Shown in pieces: positions 37,562 to 47,777 of a DNA stretch of 64,000 nucleotides. Origin of the DNA: DAISKN01 sp963716925. GTDB lineage: Bacteria; Acidobacteriota; Vicinamibacteria; Marinacidobacterales; SMYC01. The first letter of the stretch is position 1, and each line of letters opens with the position of its first letter. The notes below the pieces were generated by a model. It had not been told where the DNA came from. It did not search any database and was given only the letters and a program-made list of their open reading frames with translations. The DNA is taken from assembly GCA_963716925.1 (NCBI GenBank), contig CAVQUX010000025.1, forward strand, positions 62,001 through 126,000, read 5' to 3'. The position numbers and the translations under genes were made by a program.

Positions 37562-39267
37562 TCCGTTTCCTGACCCGCGAGCGCGGGCAGCGGCCGCCGG
37601 ATCATGTCGGTGATGCTCTTGCCCGGAGCGACCATGGGATAGACGGTGTCCTCTTTCTCGACGCGGAAGTCGATGACCACCGTCTCGCTCGAGCCGCGGG
37701 CGCGGGAGACCACCTGTTCGATCTCCGAGCGCTTCTCGACGCGGAGTCCCAGAAGGCCGTGCGCTTCGGCGAGCTTCACGAAGTCCGGATTCCTCATCGG
37801 CGTCGCCGCGTAGCGCTTGTCGTAGAAAAACTCCTGCCACTGGCGCACCATGCCGAGGTAGCCGTTGTTGATGATCGCCACGTGCAGCTTGACGTTCTCC
37901 TGGGCCGCGGTCGAGAGCTCGGCCGCGGTCATCTGGAACCCGCCGTCGCCGACGATCACCCAGACCTCCTCGCCCGGTCGCGCGAGCTTCGCGCCGATGG
38001 CCGCGGGAAGCGCGAACCCCATCGTGCCGAGCCCGCCCGAGGTGATGAGCTTTCGCGGGTGGTCGTGCTTGTAGTACTGCGCCTCCCACATCTGGTGCTG
38101 GCCGACGTCGGTCACGACGAGCGCATTTCCCTCGGTGAGGTTCCAGAGGTCGCTCACCACGTGCGCGGCGTAGAGGTGGCCGCTCTCGGGTAGGCTCTGG
38201 ATGTCCCGGACCGCGGTGTCGCCCTTGAGGTCGTCGATGAACGCGTGCCACGAGCCGAGATCCTGGCACGCCGCCCGAGGCACCAGATCCCGGAGACTCC
38301 TTCCGAGATCCCCGACCAGGGCGACGTCGACCCGGACGACCTTGTTGACCTCCGAGGGATCGATCTCGAGGTGGATCTTCTTCGCGCCGAGAGCGTACTT
38401 GGACGGATCGCCCACCACCCGATCGTCGAACCGCATGCCCACCGCGATGAGGAGGTCGGCCTCCTGGACGGCCCGGTTCACCCAGGCTTCGCCGTGCATT
38501 CCCATCATCCCCAGGTTCAGGGGATGGGTCGCCGGGAATCCGCCGATTCCGAGAAGGGTCATGGCGACGGGAATGCGCGTCTTCTCGACGAGCTCGCGAA
38601 GGAGCGGCATCGCTCCCGAGAGCATGACCCCGCGGCCGGCGAGAACCAGGGGCTTTCGGGCCTCGGCGATCAGAGAGAGGGCGCGCTCCAAGTCCTCGGC
38701 GGTGTAGCCGCGCCGCGGGCCTCGGGGGCGAATCTCGATGGGCGTTTCGCAACGCTCGTACTCGATCTCTCCCTGCTGCGCGTCCTTGGTGATATCCACC
38801 AGAACCGGCCCGGGGCGCCCGCTCTTCGCGATGGCGAACGCCTTGCGTATGGTGGGAGCGATCTCTTCGGTGCGGGTGACGAGGAAGTTGTGCTTGGTGA
38901 TGGGGAGCGTGACCCCGGTGATATCCGTCTCCTGGAACGCATCGGTCCCCAGAACGCGGCTCGGGACCTGCCCGGTGATGAACACCACGGGCGAGGAGTC
39001 CATCATAGCCGTCGCGATCCCGGTGACGAGGTTCGTCGCTCCCGGCCCCGAGGTCGCCATCGCGACCCCGACCTCGCCCGAGGCGCGCGCGTAGCCGTCC
39101 GCCATGTGGGCTGCACCCTGCTCGTGGCGCACCAGGACGTGGTGGATCCGCGAATCCAGGAGCGCGTCGTACACGGGAAGGATGGCGCCGCCCGGATAGC
39201 CGAAAACGTACTGGACGCGCTCCTGCTCGAGCGCATCCCAGACGATGCGGGCCCCGGTACGCTTCAT
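37555..39267 (-). CDS. ilvB: Acetolactate synthase large (catalytic) subunit
   Basis: 570 residues. The ThDP-enzyme fold is complete: the N-terminal domain with catalytic Glu in VRHEQGAAHMADGYAR, central FAD-binding domain, and C-terminal GDGGFQMTAAEL...INN motif for ThDP and Mg. Condenses pyruvate with pyruvate or 2-oxobutyrate. ATG 39267 is chosen; ATG 39276 would add three residues and overlap the putative operator region. First gene of ilvB-ilvN-ilvC. Confidence 0.95.
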   Translation of the reverse strand: MKRTGARIVWDALEQERVQYVFGYPGGAILPVYDALLDSRIHHVLVRHEQGAAHMADGYARASGEVGVAMATSGPGATNLVTGIATAMMDSSPVVFITGQVPSRVLGTDAFQETDITGVTLPITKHNFLVTRTEEIAPTIRKAFAIAKSGRPGPVLVDITKDAQQGEIEYERCETPIEIRPRGPRRGYTAEDLERALSLIAEARKPLVLAGRGVMLSGAMPLLRELVEKTRIPVAMTLLGIGGFPATHPLNLGMMGMHGEAWVNRAVQEADLLIAVGMRFDDRVVGDPSKYALGAKKIHLEIDPSEVNKVVRVDVALVGDLGRSLRDLVPRAACQDLGSWHAFIDDLKGDTAVRDIQSLPESGHLYAAHVVSDLWNLTEGNALVVTDVGQHQMWEAQYYKHDHPRKLITSGGLGTMGFALPAAIGAKLARPGEEVWVIVGDGGFQMTAAELSTAAQENVKLHVAIINNGYLGMVRQWQEFFYDKRYAATPMRNPDFVKLAEAHGLLGLRVEKRSEIEQVVSRARGSSETVVIDFRVEKEDTVYPMVAPGKSITDMIRRPLPALAGQETEW

Positions 39268-39277
39268 CCGGAACATT

Positions 39278-39291
39278 TTACCGACCGGTAA
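39278..39291. promoter_or_regulatory. Inverted repeat just upstream of ilvB
   Basis: TTACC-GACC-GGTAA, 11 bases before the ilvB ATG, in the 105-base gap shared with the divergent oxidoreductase gene. The form resembles TetR-type operators; no regulator is identified. Confidence 0.35.
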
Positions 39292-39372
39292 GTAACTCGT
39301 CAAGCGATTCGAGTAAACCACCATCATAGAGGGAGTTGACTTGCCGCAGACGAAGTCGGAAACTCCGACACC

Positions 39373-40620
39373 ATGAGCACCAAGACGCTCGGCATCGGGT
39401 TCATCGGGAGCGGATTCGTCACCCGGTTCCACATCCAGTCCTTCGTGGCCGTGCGCGATGCGGAAGTCCGCGGCGTCTGGAGCCCGAACCCAGGGCACGC
39501 GGGCGAAGCCGCCGCGCTCGCGCGCGACCTGGGTGTCGGCGAGGCTCGGTCCTTCGAATCGATCGCCGGCATGGTCGCGGATCCCTCGATCGACGCGATC
39601 TGGATCTGCGGACCCAACCACCAACGAGTCGCCAACCTGGAGGCGATCGTCGAAGCGCTCGAGGCGAAGCGGGGGGAGCTCGTCGGCATCGCCTGCGAGA
39701 AGCCTCTCGCGCGGAACGTGGCCGAGGCCAAGCGGATGCGCGAGCTGGCTCGCCGCGCGAAGGTCCTCGACGGGTATCTCGAGAACCAGGTCTTTTCGCC
39801 CGCGGTCGTCCGCGGGAAGGAGCTCTTGTGGGCGCGCGGGGCTCGGCTCGCGGGCCGACCGTACCTCGCCCGCGCCGCCGAGGAGCACAGCGGCCCGCAC
39901 GCCTCGTGGTTCTGGAGAGGCGATCTCCAGGGAGGCGGCGTCCTCAATGACATGATGTGCCACTCCATCGAGACCGCGAGGTTCCTCCTCACCGATCCGC
40001 GGAAGCCCCGATCCAGCCTGGTCCCGAAGAAAGTGACGGCGCAGATCGCCTGCCTCAAGTGGCAGCGACCCGAATACGCGCGAAAGCTGAAAGCCACCTA
40101 TGGAAGCGAAGTGGACTACGAGAACGCTCCCTCCGAGGACTTCGCCCGCGCGCTCGTCGAGTACGTCGACGACGCCGGCGAGCCTCTGATCGTCGAAGCC
40201 ACGACCTCCTGGGGCTACGTGGGAGCGGGGCTCCGCTTGTCGATGGAGCTCCTCGGGCCCGAGTACTCCATGAACGTGAGCACCCTCGCGACCGAGCTCT
40301 CCCTGTTCTTCAGCCGGGAGCTGAAGCAGGCGTCGGGCGAGGACCTCGTCGAGAAGCAGAACGCGGAGCTCGGCCTCATGCCCGTCGTGACCGACGAGAC
40401 CGCGTCCTACGGGTACGTCGACGAGAACCGCCACATGGTGGGCGCGTTCCGCCGCGAGGAGCGTCCCCGGGAGAATTTCGACGACGGGGTCAACGTGACC
40501 GAGCTCTTGATGGCGGCCTACCTGAGCGCCGAGCGCGACGCCGCGGTCGATTTCGCGAGCGCTCGGCTCGACGACTTCGTGCCTCAGGTCGCCCGCGGAG
40601 CCTGGAACCCGCGGAAGTAG
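39373..40620 (+). CDS. Gfo/Idh/MocA-family oxidoreductase
   Basis: 415 residues. N-terminal Rossmann fold with GIGFIGSGFVTRFHI (residues 6-20) and the family EKPLARNVAEAKRM segment containing the catalytic Lys. The C-terminal alpha/beta domain includes GGGVLNDMMCHSIE, with the usual His. These enzymes oxidise or reduce sugars, inositols or related compounds with NAD(P). No substrate clue in the neighbours. ATG 39373; the stop is directly abutted by the convergent cyclophilin gene. Confidence 0.88.
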   Translation: MSTKTLGIGFIGSGFVTRFHIQSFVAVRDAEVRGVWSPNPGHAGEAAALARDLGVGEARSFESIAGMVADPSIDAIWICGPNHQRVANLEAIVEALEAKRGELVGIACEKPLARNVAEAKRMRELARRAKVLDGYLENQVFSPAVVRGKELLWARGARLAGRPYLARAAEEHSGPHASWFWRGDLQGGGVLNDMMCHSIETARFLLTDPRKPRSSLVPKKVTAQIACLKWQRPEYARKLKATYGSEVDYENAPSEDFARALVEYVDDAGEPLIVEATTSWGYVGAGLRLSMELLGPEYSMNVSTLATELSLFFSRELKQASGEDLVEKQNAELGLMPVVTDETASYGYVDENRHMVGAFRREERPRENFDDGVNVTELLMAAYLSAERDAAVDFASARLDDFVPQVARGAWNPRK

Positions 40621-41190
40621 TCAGCGAAGCCGACGCACGGAGCGAATCGGGATCGGAGGCGTGAGCCGCTGCTCCTCCCGCGGCGAGGCCTGGATCTTCC
40701 GGACCGCGTCCATTCCCCGCACCACCCGTCCGAACGCGGCGAAGCCCTGTCCATCGGGATTCCGCCTTCCTCCGAAGTCGAGCTCCGGCTGGTCGCCGAT
40801 ACAGATGAAGAAGCTCGAGGTCGCCGAGTCCGGTCCGTCCCGCGCCATGGAGAACGTCCCATCGAGGTGAGTCAGGCCGGTCTTCGTCGTCCGCTCGAGC
40901 GGAATCGGAGAGCGTCCCTCGCTTTCTTTCGCCTCGGCGACGCTCGCCTGGACGACCTCGATCTTGACTTGGTTCTGCGGCTGGTTGTCCGGCGTCACCG
41001 TGCGGTGAAACTGCCCCCCGTCGTAGTGCCCTGCGTCGACGTAGTAGAGAAAGTTCTCCGAGGTGACGGGCGCCCGCGCGGTATCGATCTCGACCTCGAT
41101 CTCCCCGACCTCGGTGACGATGAGCACGCGAACCGGCCCCTGCGCCGGAGCGCCGAGGGCAAGCATCAGGGAGAGCGTCCCTATGAGCAT
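40621..41190 (-). CDS. Secreted cyclophilin-type peptidyl-prolyl isomerase
   Basis: 189 residues with a short signal peptide (about 1-17). Cyclophilin motifs FHRTV, SMARDGPDSATSSFFI and GFAAFGRVVRGMDAV are present; the catalytic Arg is in FHRTV. The usual Gln of the SATSQFFI segment is Ser. Periplasmic proline isomerisation is likely. Lies 18 bases after the DUF5916 gene on the same strand. Confidence 0.88.
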   Translation of the reverse strand: MLIGTLSLMLALGAPAQGPVRVLIVTEVGEIEVEIDTARAPVTSENFLYYVDAGHYDGGQFHRTVTPDNQPQNQVKIEVVQASVAEAKESEGRSPIPLERTTKTGLTHLDGTFSMARDGPDSATSSFFICIGDQPELDFGGRRNPDGQGFAAFGRVVRGMDAVRKIQASPREEQRLTPPIPIRSVRRLR

Positions 41191-41208
41191 GGTGTTTCGC
41201 TGTTGCTG

Positions 41209-43583
41209 CTAGAACCTGAAGAGCTTCGTGAGCTTGACCGCGAACGTCCGGCTTTGCAACAGTGGAAACCCGCTCACGTCGGTTTGCCTCCCGTCGGTAT
41301 AGACCACGAAGAAGTCGCTTCCGGGCTCGTACTCCCAGCGGAGCCGGACGCTGGTGGAGAGCGAGTCGCTCGAGGAGTTGTACTGGACGAAGGTCATCAC
41401 CGCCATTCTCGGGCTGAGAGTCCAGTTGAAGCGGGTGCTCACCAGATCCGTGCGGAAATTCCCCTGAGGCAGGTGGACCCAGTTGAATCCGAAGCTCGGC
41501 TCGATCGAGAACTTCGGGGAGACCTCGACCCGGCCGGTGTAGGCGATCTCGTCCCGATCCCCTCCGAAGAACGACCCCGTCCGGACCAGGAGCTCGCCCG
41601 GGACCGGTCTCTGCGGGCCGATCCGGTAGACGAACCTCACGTCCTCGAAGTCGTAGCCTCCGACGGGTAGAACGACACCCTCCGAGATCTCGAACTCTTC
41701 CGGCAGGAACTCGTACTGGCGGTTGTAGTCGACGCGCACTTCGTCCCCAACCTGGAACTCGGTGGCGAACCGGCCCTGAATTCGCCGGGTCTCCAGGATT
41801 CCGCTCGGCACACCCTCGATGTAGTCGATCTCGCCCTGGAATACGAACCGGCGGATGGCGGCGATCGCCGGCCGAGGGCTGTAACGCGCTTGAGCGAAGT
41901 CTCTTCGAAAGGCCTCCCGGCTGAGAAACCCCAGCTCGGGCTTGAAGCTCTCGCCCACCAGGAGGTGCTGGAGCTGCAGACCAAACCGGTCGCCGCCGTA
42001 GTCGAGCTGCCCGCGGTAGCTTCTGTCGTTTCCTCCGAGCACACCTCCCGCCGCTAGCTCGGTCCTGGTGACGGTGTAGAAGGCGTTGACGCGCAGGTTG
42101 GTGAAGAACGAAAAGTTGGCGTCGACCCCGAGGAGGCTGTTGGCATCGGCGCCGGCGGTGGTCGAAGTCGTTCGATGGGTCGCGATGACCCCGATGTCGC
42201 TCCGGCCGAAGACGTCCCGCCGGAGGCGGAAAACGCTGAAGTTCGTCGGGTCGATCGCCGCCCCTTCGACTCCACGGGTCTGGATGTTGAGCGCGCCGAC
42301 GCGGTAGGCGCCCGCTCGTCCGGTGAGACGGGCTCCGGCCAGAATCGGATCGATGCCCGACTCGGTCAGGCCGATGCGGCGGCTGAAGAACGGGATGGGA
42401 GTGAGCTCGGTTTCGTCGTCTCCCGGGTTGTTGCGGCCTCCCCCGCGCAGTTCCACCCCGCCGAAGGTGAAGATGTTCTGCCCCTCGAGGAAGAACTCGC
42501 GCTTCTCGGGAAAAAACAGACTGAAGCGGGTGAGGTTCACCTGCTCCTGGTCTTCCTCGACCTGGGCGAAGTCGGTGTTGTAGGTGAAATCGGTCGACCA
42601 GTCCCTGGGTCAAGCCGTACTTGACGTCGACTCCGGCGTCTCCGTCGAAGTCGTTCAGCTGCGGCGGGTCCAGGTTCTGGTTCGTCACCACCGACGTGAT
42701 CCCGTAGGGTTTGACCTCGAGGCTCCTGGAGCCGGCGGGAGTCTCGATCCCGACGAGGGTCGCGGCTTCCGAGAACTTGTAGATGCCGCGGAAGCGGTGA
42801 GAGGCCGAGACCGGAGAGAGGAACGTCTCCTCGTTCTTCCAGCGGATGGAACGTCTCAGGTTGAAGCTCCAGATCTGATCCCGACCCTCGCGGTAGCGCA
42901 GCGACTTGAAGGGGATGGCGATCTCGACCATCCAGCCCTGATCGAAGACCGACGCCTTCACGTTCCAGACGGTGTTCCAGTCCTGGTTGTTGGTCTGTCC
43001 CTCGTCCCCCACCGCCTGGTCCCGGAGAGCTCCGAGGGGATTCGTCTGGAAGAAGAATCCGTTGCGGCGGTCGTAGAACGTATCGAACACCAGGGTGACG
43101 TTCTCGTTCTGGAAGATGTTGAAGTTGTCGCGCCTCATCTCGTTGATGACCATTCTCTCCGGGTGGCTGTCCCAGCAGCGGGCGCTCACGTAGACGTTCT
43201 CGTCGTCGAAGAACACCCAGGCCTCGGTCTTCTCCGTCGCGAGCTCTCCCTCCCGCGGCTCCTGCTGAACGAAGTCGCTCATCGGCGGGACGCGGGCATA
43301 GACGGCGTCGTCGAGCTTTCCGTCGAGGACCAGCGTCTCGGTGATTCGCGTCGCTCGCACCGTGACCCGCCCGGCCTCGTCCCTGGCGATGACCGCGGGG
43401 GGCACGGGCGCCGGCGGGCCGTCGATGACGACGGGTTCCTTCGGCTCGGGAGGTTCGTCCTGCGCTCGAAGCTCGGTCCGGGAAAGAGACGAGCGCCACG
43501 GCGAGGCAGAGAAGAACGCTAGAATGACCGCGAAGGCGGCATCGATCTTGGATTCTAGCAAGGCTTCGTTCGAATCGGTTCAC
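41209..43583 (-). CDS. CBM9-like/DUF5916 outer-membrane protein (two apparent frameshifts)
   Basis: About 790 residues when read across two slips. The signal peptide is in the frame starting ATG 43583 (hydrophobic stretch near residues 21-37). An extra base near 43468 shifts to the frame that gives a clean A-S-A/Q cleavage site and the CBM9-like domain (LDGKLDDAVYARVPP). A second extra base near 42595 interrupts YGLTQGL; removing it gives TDFTYNTDFAQVE and leads into the DUF5916 barrel (SLFFPEKREFFLEGQNIF) and a C-terminal aromatic ending (LFRF). Family members are outer-membrane proteins often near hydrolases; function unknown. The slips match a pattern of single-base insertions here. Confidence 0.78.
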
Positions 43584-44562
43584 CCGCGTGGATTCTTCGT
43601 CGACCCGGGCGCTCCCGAGACTCTGGAGAAGTACGCGCAGAAGCCGGGGATGGCTGCTTCCCGCGGAGTCGCTCCTCTCCGTACCAGGGCGGGCGAGGGC
43701 AACATGAACCTGACGCTCCGCCTCGTAACCGCCGAACGGAGCGTCATCCTAAAGCAAGCGCGCCCCTGGGTCGAGAAGTACCCGGCGATCGAGGCACCCG
43801 CGGGACGGGCGCTGGTCGAGGCCGCCTTCTACCGCGCCGTCGCCTCCCGTCCCGCGATCCGGGCGGCGATGCCCGCGCTTCTCGGGCAGGACCCGGAATC
43901 CGGAGTCCTCGTCCTCGAGGATCTGGGTGACGCGCGGGACTTCACCGCGCTCTACCGCGGCGAGCGTCTCTCCGAGCGCGATCTCGAGACGCTCGTCTCC
44001 TATCTCGTCGAGCTCCATCGCTCCTTTCGTGACGCGGGATCGGATCTTCGAGAACCGCGAGATGCGGGCTTTGAACCACGAGCACATCTTCCGGCTTCCG
44101 CTCGCCCCCGGGAACGAACTCGACCTCGATCGCACCACTCCCGGACTCGAGGCCGCGGCGCGGGAGCTGAAGGCGGACGCGGCGTACGTCGCGCGGGCGC
44201 GCGAGCTCGGTGAGCTCTACCTCGAGGACGGAGCTTCCCTGGTGCACGGTGACTTTTTTCCCGGAAGCTGGCTTCGGACGGACGCGGGAGCTCCGCGTCA
44301 TCAATCCCGAGTTCTGCTTCCTGGGAAACGCCGCCTTCGACCTGGGGGTGCTGTCGGCCCATTTGCACCTCTCGCGACAGCCGGAGCTCGCGGAGAAGGC
44401 GGTCGACACTCTACGGCGCGGGCGCGGACTTCGACCGCGACGGCGAACGGGTTCGCTGGAGCCGAGATCATGCGCCGCCTTCTCGGAGTGGCGCAGCTTC
44501 CCCTGGAAGCGGGGCTCGAGGAAAAGAGAGAGTTTCTCGCGCTGTCGAGAGCGCTGATGTAA
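43548..44562 (+). pseudogene. Methylthioribose-kinase/APH-like phosphotransferase, broken by four apparent +1 frameshifts
   Basis: The protein-kinase-like fold is legible in segments: HPRGFFVDP, AGEGNMNLTLRL and ILKQARPWVEKYP (nucleotide-binding lobe), then VLVLEDLGDARDF, REMRALNHEHIF, LVHGDFFPGSWL (catalytic loop HGD), RVINPEFCFLG (metal-binding DPE-like) and AEIMRRLLGVAQLP. The segments lie in successive frames. Deleting one base near 44037, 44288, 44411 and 44450 gives an uninterrupted protein of about 336 residues. Residues stay conserved right to each junction, which argues for sequence errors rather than an old pseudogene. The start is uncertain: TTG 43548 fits the family N-terminus but overlaps the divergent DUF5916 gene. 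Likely phosphorylates a small sugar or amino alcohol. Confidence 0.65.
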
Positions 44563-44597
44563 GCTCCGCGTTTCGAAGAGGCGAAGAGGAGAGACCG

Positions 44598-46327
44598 ATG
44601 CGAACCCCGCGAGCCTTTCTGGCGCTTTCCACGATTCTGGCCTGACCCGCTGCGCTTCCCCGCCGGCGCAGGAGCCCGCGGACCTCGTGCTCCGGAACGG
44701 CAAGGTGGTCACTGTCGACGAATCCCGTCCGGAAGCGAGCGCGGTCGCGATGCGCGGGGGAACGATCGTCGCCGTCGGGAGTAACGAAGAAATCGAAGCG
44801 TACGTCGGCCCCGAGACCGAGGTGCTCGATCTCGAGGGCCGGCTCGCGATCCCCGGATTCATCGAGGGACACGGTCACTTCATGGGCCTGGGAAACGCCA
44901 AAATGATCCTCGATCTCACGAAAGTCAAGGACTGGAACGAGATCGTCACCATGGTGGGCGAGGCGGCCAAGACCGCCGAGCCCGGCGCCTGGATCCAGGG
45001 TCGCGGATGGCACCAGGAGAAGTGGACCTCGCCTCCTCCGGGCGCGATCGAAGGCTTGCCGCTCCACATCGGCTTGAGCGAAGTATCGCCGGAGAACCCG
45101 GTGATTCTCACCCACGCGAGCGGCCACGCGGGCTTCGTGAACGCCAAGGCGATGGAGCTCGCGGGGATCGATCGCCATACTCCCGATCCGCCGGGAGGCA
45201 CCATCGTCAAGGGACCGGACGGCGAGCCCATCGGCGCCCTTCGCGAAACGGCGCAAAGGCTGGTCCGCGACGCCCTCCAGCAGTACCTCGACCGGCAGCC
45301 CCCCGAGCAGAAGCGCGCCGACGACGAGAAACGCGTCGAGCTCGCGAGCCAGGACTTGCTCTCGAAGGGAATCGTGAGCTTTCACGACGCCGGCGCCGAT
45401 TTCGCGACCATCGATTTCTTCAAGGAGATGGCGGAGGCCGGAAAGCTCCCCGTGCGGCTCTACGTCATGGTGCGACGGGAGACGAACGAAACCATGGACG
45501 AGAAGCTCCCGCAGTACAAGATGATGAACGCCTACGACGGGCACCTCACCGTCCGGTCGATCAAGCGGCAGATCGACGGCGCTCTCGGCGCCCACGGCGC
45601 CTGGCTCCTCGAGCCCTACGAGGATCTCCCTGAGTCCTCGGGTCTCGTCCTCGAGCCGGTCGAGGACATCGCGAGGACGGCGGAAATCGCGGTGAAGCAC
45701 GGCTTCCAGGTCAATACCCACGCCATCGGCGATCGCGCGAACCGGGAGACCCTCGACATCTACGAAAAGGCGTTCGCGAGCGCGCCGAATGGAGGCAAAG
45801 ACCTGAGATGGCGGGTGGAGCACGCCCAGCACATTCATCCAGACGACGTCCCCCGCTTCGCGAAGCTCGGAGTCATCGCGTCGATGCAGGGCATCCATTG
45901 CACCTCCGACGGCCCCTGGGTTCTGAAGCGCCTGGGCCAGGAGCGCGCGAAATCCGGCGCCTACGTCTGGCGCGACCTCATCAAATCAGGCGCCATCGTC
46001 ACCAACGGCACCGACGTGCCGGTCGAGGACGCCGACCCGATCGCGAGCTTCTACGCCTCGGTCACGAGGAAAATGGCGGACGGAACGGCGTTCTTCCCCG
46101 AGCAGGTGATGACGCGCGAGGAGGCGCTCCGCTCCTACACCATCCAGAACGCCTACGCCGCATTCGAGGAGGACGTGAAGGGCTCGCTGACTCCGGGAAA
46201 GTACGCGGACATCGTCGTCCTCTCGAAAGACATCCTGACGGTGCCTTCCGAAGAAATCCCGCAAGCGAAGGTCCTCTACACCATCGTGGGCGGGAAGATC
46301 CTGTACCGGGCGGAGGGTACGGACTGA
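44598..46327 (+). CDS. YtcJ-type amidohydrolase lipoprotein (apparent 1-base deletion in signal sequence)
   Basis: From about 44687 the frame encodes a complete Amidohydro_3 enzyme. It has HGHF near the first metal site, a Lys/Glu-rich central barrel, VNTHAIGDRANRETL and RVEHAQHIHPDD, and a C-terminal SLTPGKYADIVVLS. ATG 44598, with GAGGAG upstream, begins a signal peptide but meets TGA after 15 codons; restoring one C at about 44641 joins the frames and gives a Cys at the end of the signal (LTRC), a possible lipobox. These enzymes hydrolyse amides or cyclic compounds in the envelope; substrate unknown. Confidence 0.8.
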
Positions 46328-46332
46328 GGTAC

Positions 46333-46737
46333 GTGAAGCGGGATCTCGATCTCGTTCGGGCGATCCTCCTGCACATCGAGGGGGGCGACGCGGGCCCCTC
46401 CGGCTTCAGCGGCTTCATCGAGGACGGATACCGGATGGAGCAGATTCACTATCACCTCCAGCTGCTCCACGACGCCGGGCTCATCGAGGCGGACGAGATC
46501 GTGCCTGGACAATGGTGGCCGGAGCGCATGACCTGGTCGGGCCACGAGTTCCTGGACGCCGCGCGCAACGAGGAGCTCTGGCGGGAGACGAAGCAGGAGG
46601 TCGAAAAGAGCGCCGGAAGCGCGCCGTTTCTCCTCTTCCAGGAGCTTCTTCTCGGCGGCCTCCGTGAACGCTTCGGAAAACCTGCCGGGAGCCGGGGCAA
46701 AGGGAAGAAGGCGCGGACGCGACCGCGGCATCAATGA
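46333..46737 (+). CDS. DUF2513 family protein
   Basis: 134 residues from GTG 46333, five bases after the amidohydrolase stop, with GAGGT just upstream. The opening VKRDLDLVRAILLHIE and the central HYHLQLLHDAGLIEA, then ERMTWSGHEFLDAARN, are diagnostic. The domain resembles a winged helix and often occurs in phage or plasmid contexts, but nothing mobile is visible here. Function unknown. Confidence 0.8.
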   Translation: MKRDLDLVRAILLHIEGGDAGPSGFSGFIEDGYRMEQIHYHLQLLHDAGLIEADEIVPGQWWPERMTWSGHEFLDAARNEELWRETKQEVEKSAGSAPFLLFQELLLGGLRERFGKPAGSRGKGKKARTRPRHQ

Positions 46738-47456
46738 GTCAGGGCGTACACCATGTAGTTGATGCCGAGCTTGTAGGCCTCGTTGGTAATCTCGATCGGA
46801 AACCAGCCCTCGTCCGACCACTCCCAGTACTCGGCGATGTCGTTGTTGTAGTTGACGATGGCCATCAGGCGTTTCGCAGGATCGTTGTCCTCGAAGATGC
46901 CGAAGTACGTCGGCATGACGTTCACCAGCGGGTGCGGAAAATCGATGGTGCGCATCTCGAAGAACGTGCGGAAGATCGGATGGCTCACGTCGAGCTGTAC
47001 CAGCCGATGGTCGGGAACGACGCGCATCATCTGGGCCTCGAAGTTGTGCCATTGCTCGTGCTCGAAATCGTCGAAGATGAGGAACCCGCCCTTCAGCAGA
47101 TAGCTTCGAAGGTTCGCCGCGTCTTCGTCGCTCAACGTCCAGAAGCCGGGCTCCGAGATGTAGGCGATGGGATGACGGAACAGCTCCGGATCGTCGAGGC
47201 TGAGGACGTTGGTCGAAGACACGTTCGCGTCGATGGTGGTGAGCTCGCGGAGGAGCCGGCTGAGGTGCTGGTCGGCGCGCGGGTAGTCGTGGCTCCAGGT
47301 GCTCCGTCCGCCGAAGTAGGCGAGGGCATCCGCCGAGGCCCCGTAGCGGATGCGGGTGAAAACGAGCTGTCCGCGATACACCGGGTTCGCGGGTAGCTCG
47401 CGGCCTCCGACCTGGCCAAGGAGCAGCACCGCGCAGGCAGGCGTCGCGAATCGCAT
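46731..47456 (-). CDS. Secreted DUF4159-domain protein
   Basis: 241 residues from ATG 47456, which opens a signal peptide (about 1-18); an in-frame ATG at 47498 would add 14 residues and weaken the signal. The domain has FTRIRYG, YPRADQHLSRLL, LLKGGFLIFDDF, HPIFRTFFEM and INYMVYALTH, typical of DUF4159, a gatase-like fold found beside MoxR/BatA-type systems; none is seen here. Role unknown. Overlaps the convergent DUF2513 gene by 7 bases. Confidence 0.8.
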   Translation of the reverse strand: MRFATPACAVLLLGQVGGRELPANPVYRGQLVFTRIRYGASADALAYFGGRSTWSHDYPRADQHLSRLLRELTTIDANVSSTNVLSLDDPELFRHPIAYISEPGFWTLSDEDAANLRSYLLKGGFLIFDDFEHEQWHNFEAQMMRVVPDHRLVQLDVSHPIFRTFFEMRTIDFPHPLVNVMPTYFGIFEDNDPAKRLMAIVNYNNDIAEYWEWSDEGWFPIEITNEAYKLGINYMVYALTH

Positions 47457-47656
47457 CTCCGGTTTCCCTCGTGCAGCATAGATCGAGAATTCACTCATCG
47501 TGAACCGAGATCCAGGACGACGATGACGTCCGGTCCGGCTCGGCGGCGTAGAGCCGCTCCACCCACGCCGAGCGGCTCTCGAGCACGGCCTTCTGGTTGA
47601 GCGAGCCCCCTCGCAGGCTCGCTCCGCTCCCGGCTGCCTTCCCGGCGATTACGGAA

Positions 47657-47685
47657 TCTTTACATCTGCGTCACGGGAGAGTCAC
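47657..47685 (+). promoter_or_regulatory. PHO-box-like direct repeats upstream of the PhoX phosphatase
   Basis: Three 7-base units with 4-base spacers: TCTTTAC-ATCT-GCGTCAC-GGGA-GAGTCAC. The 11-base period and TxAC/TCAC endings match the architecture of PhoB-binding PHO boxes. It lies 92 bases before the start of a PhoX phosphatase gene, in a gap shared with the divergent DUF4159 gene. Suggests induction by phosphate starvation. Confidence 0.5.
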
Positions 47686-47777
47686 AAAAGTGCGAGAACC
47701 TCAGCGCCGGCTTTGGGCGACGCAGAAAAAACCGCCTCGATCGAACCGAGAGCGACATCGAACTAAAGCGAGGATCT

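Noticed and set aside
37600..38750. Long arginine-rich frame upstream of ilvN on the minus strand
   Set aside because: It lies within ilvB in another frame and has no domain; ilvN begins at ATG 37561.
43548..44562. Programmed ribosomal frameshifting in the kinase gene
   Set aside because: Four slips in 1 kb with no shared slippery sequence, and similar slips in unrelated genes nearby, fit sequence error better.
46333..46737. Prophage remnant because of the DUF2513 gene
   Set aside because: No integrase, phage structural gene or att-like repeat is nearby.
47600..47640. Third copy of the structured repeat
   Set aside because: Only a short GCAGGCTCGCTCCGCTC stretch matches; the hairpins and A-rich stem are absent.
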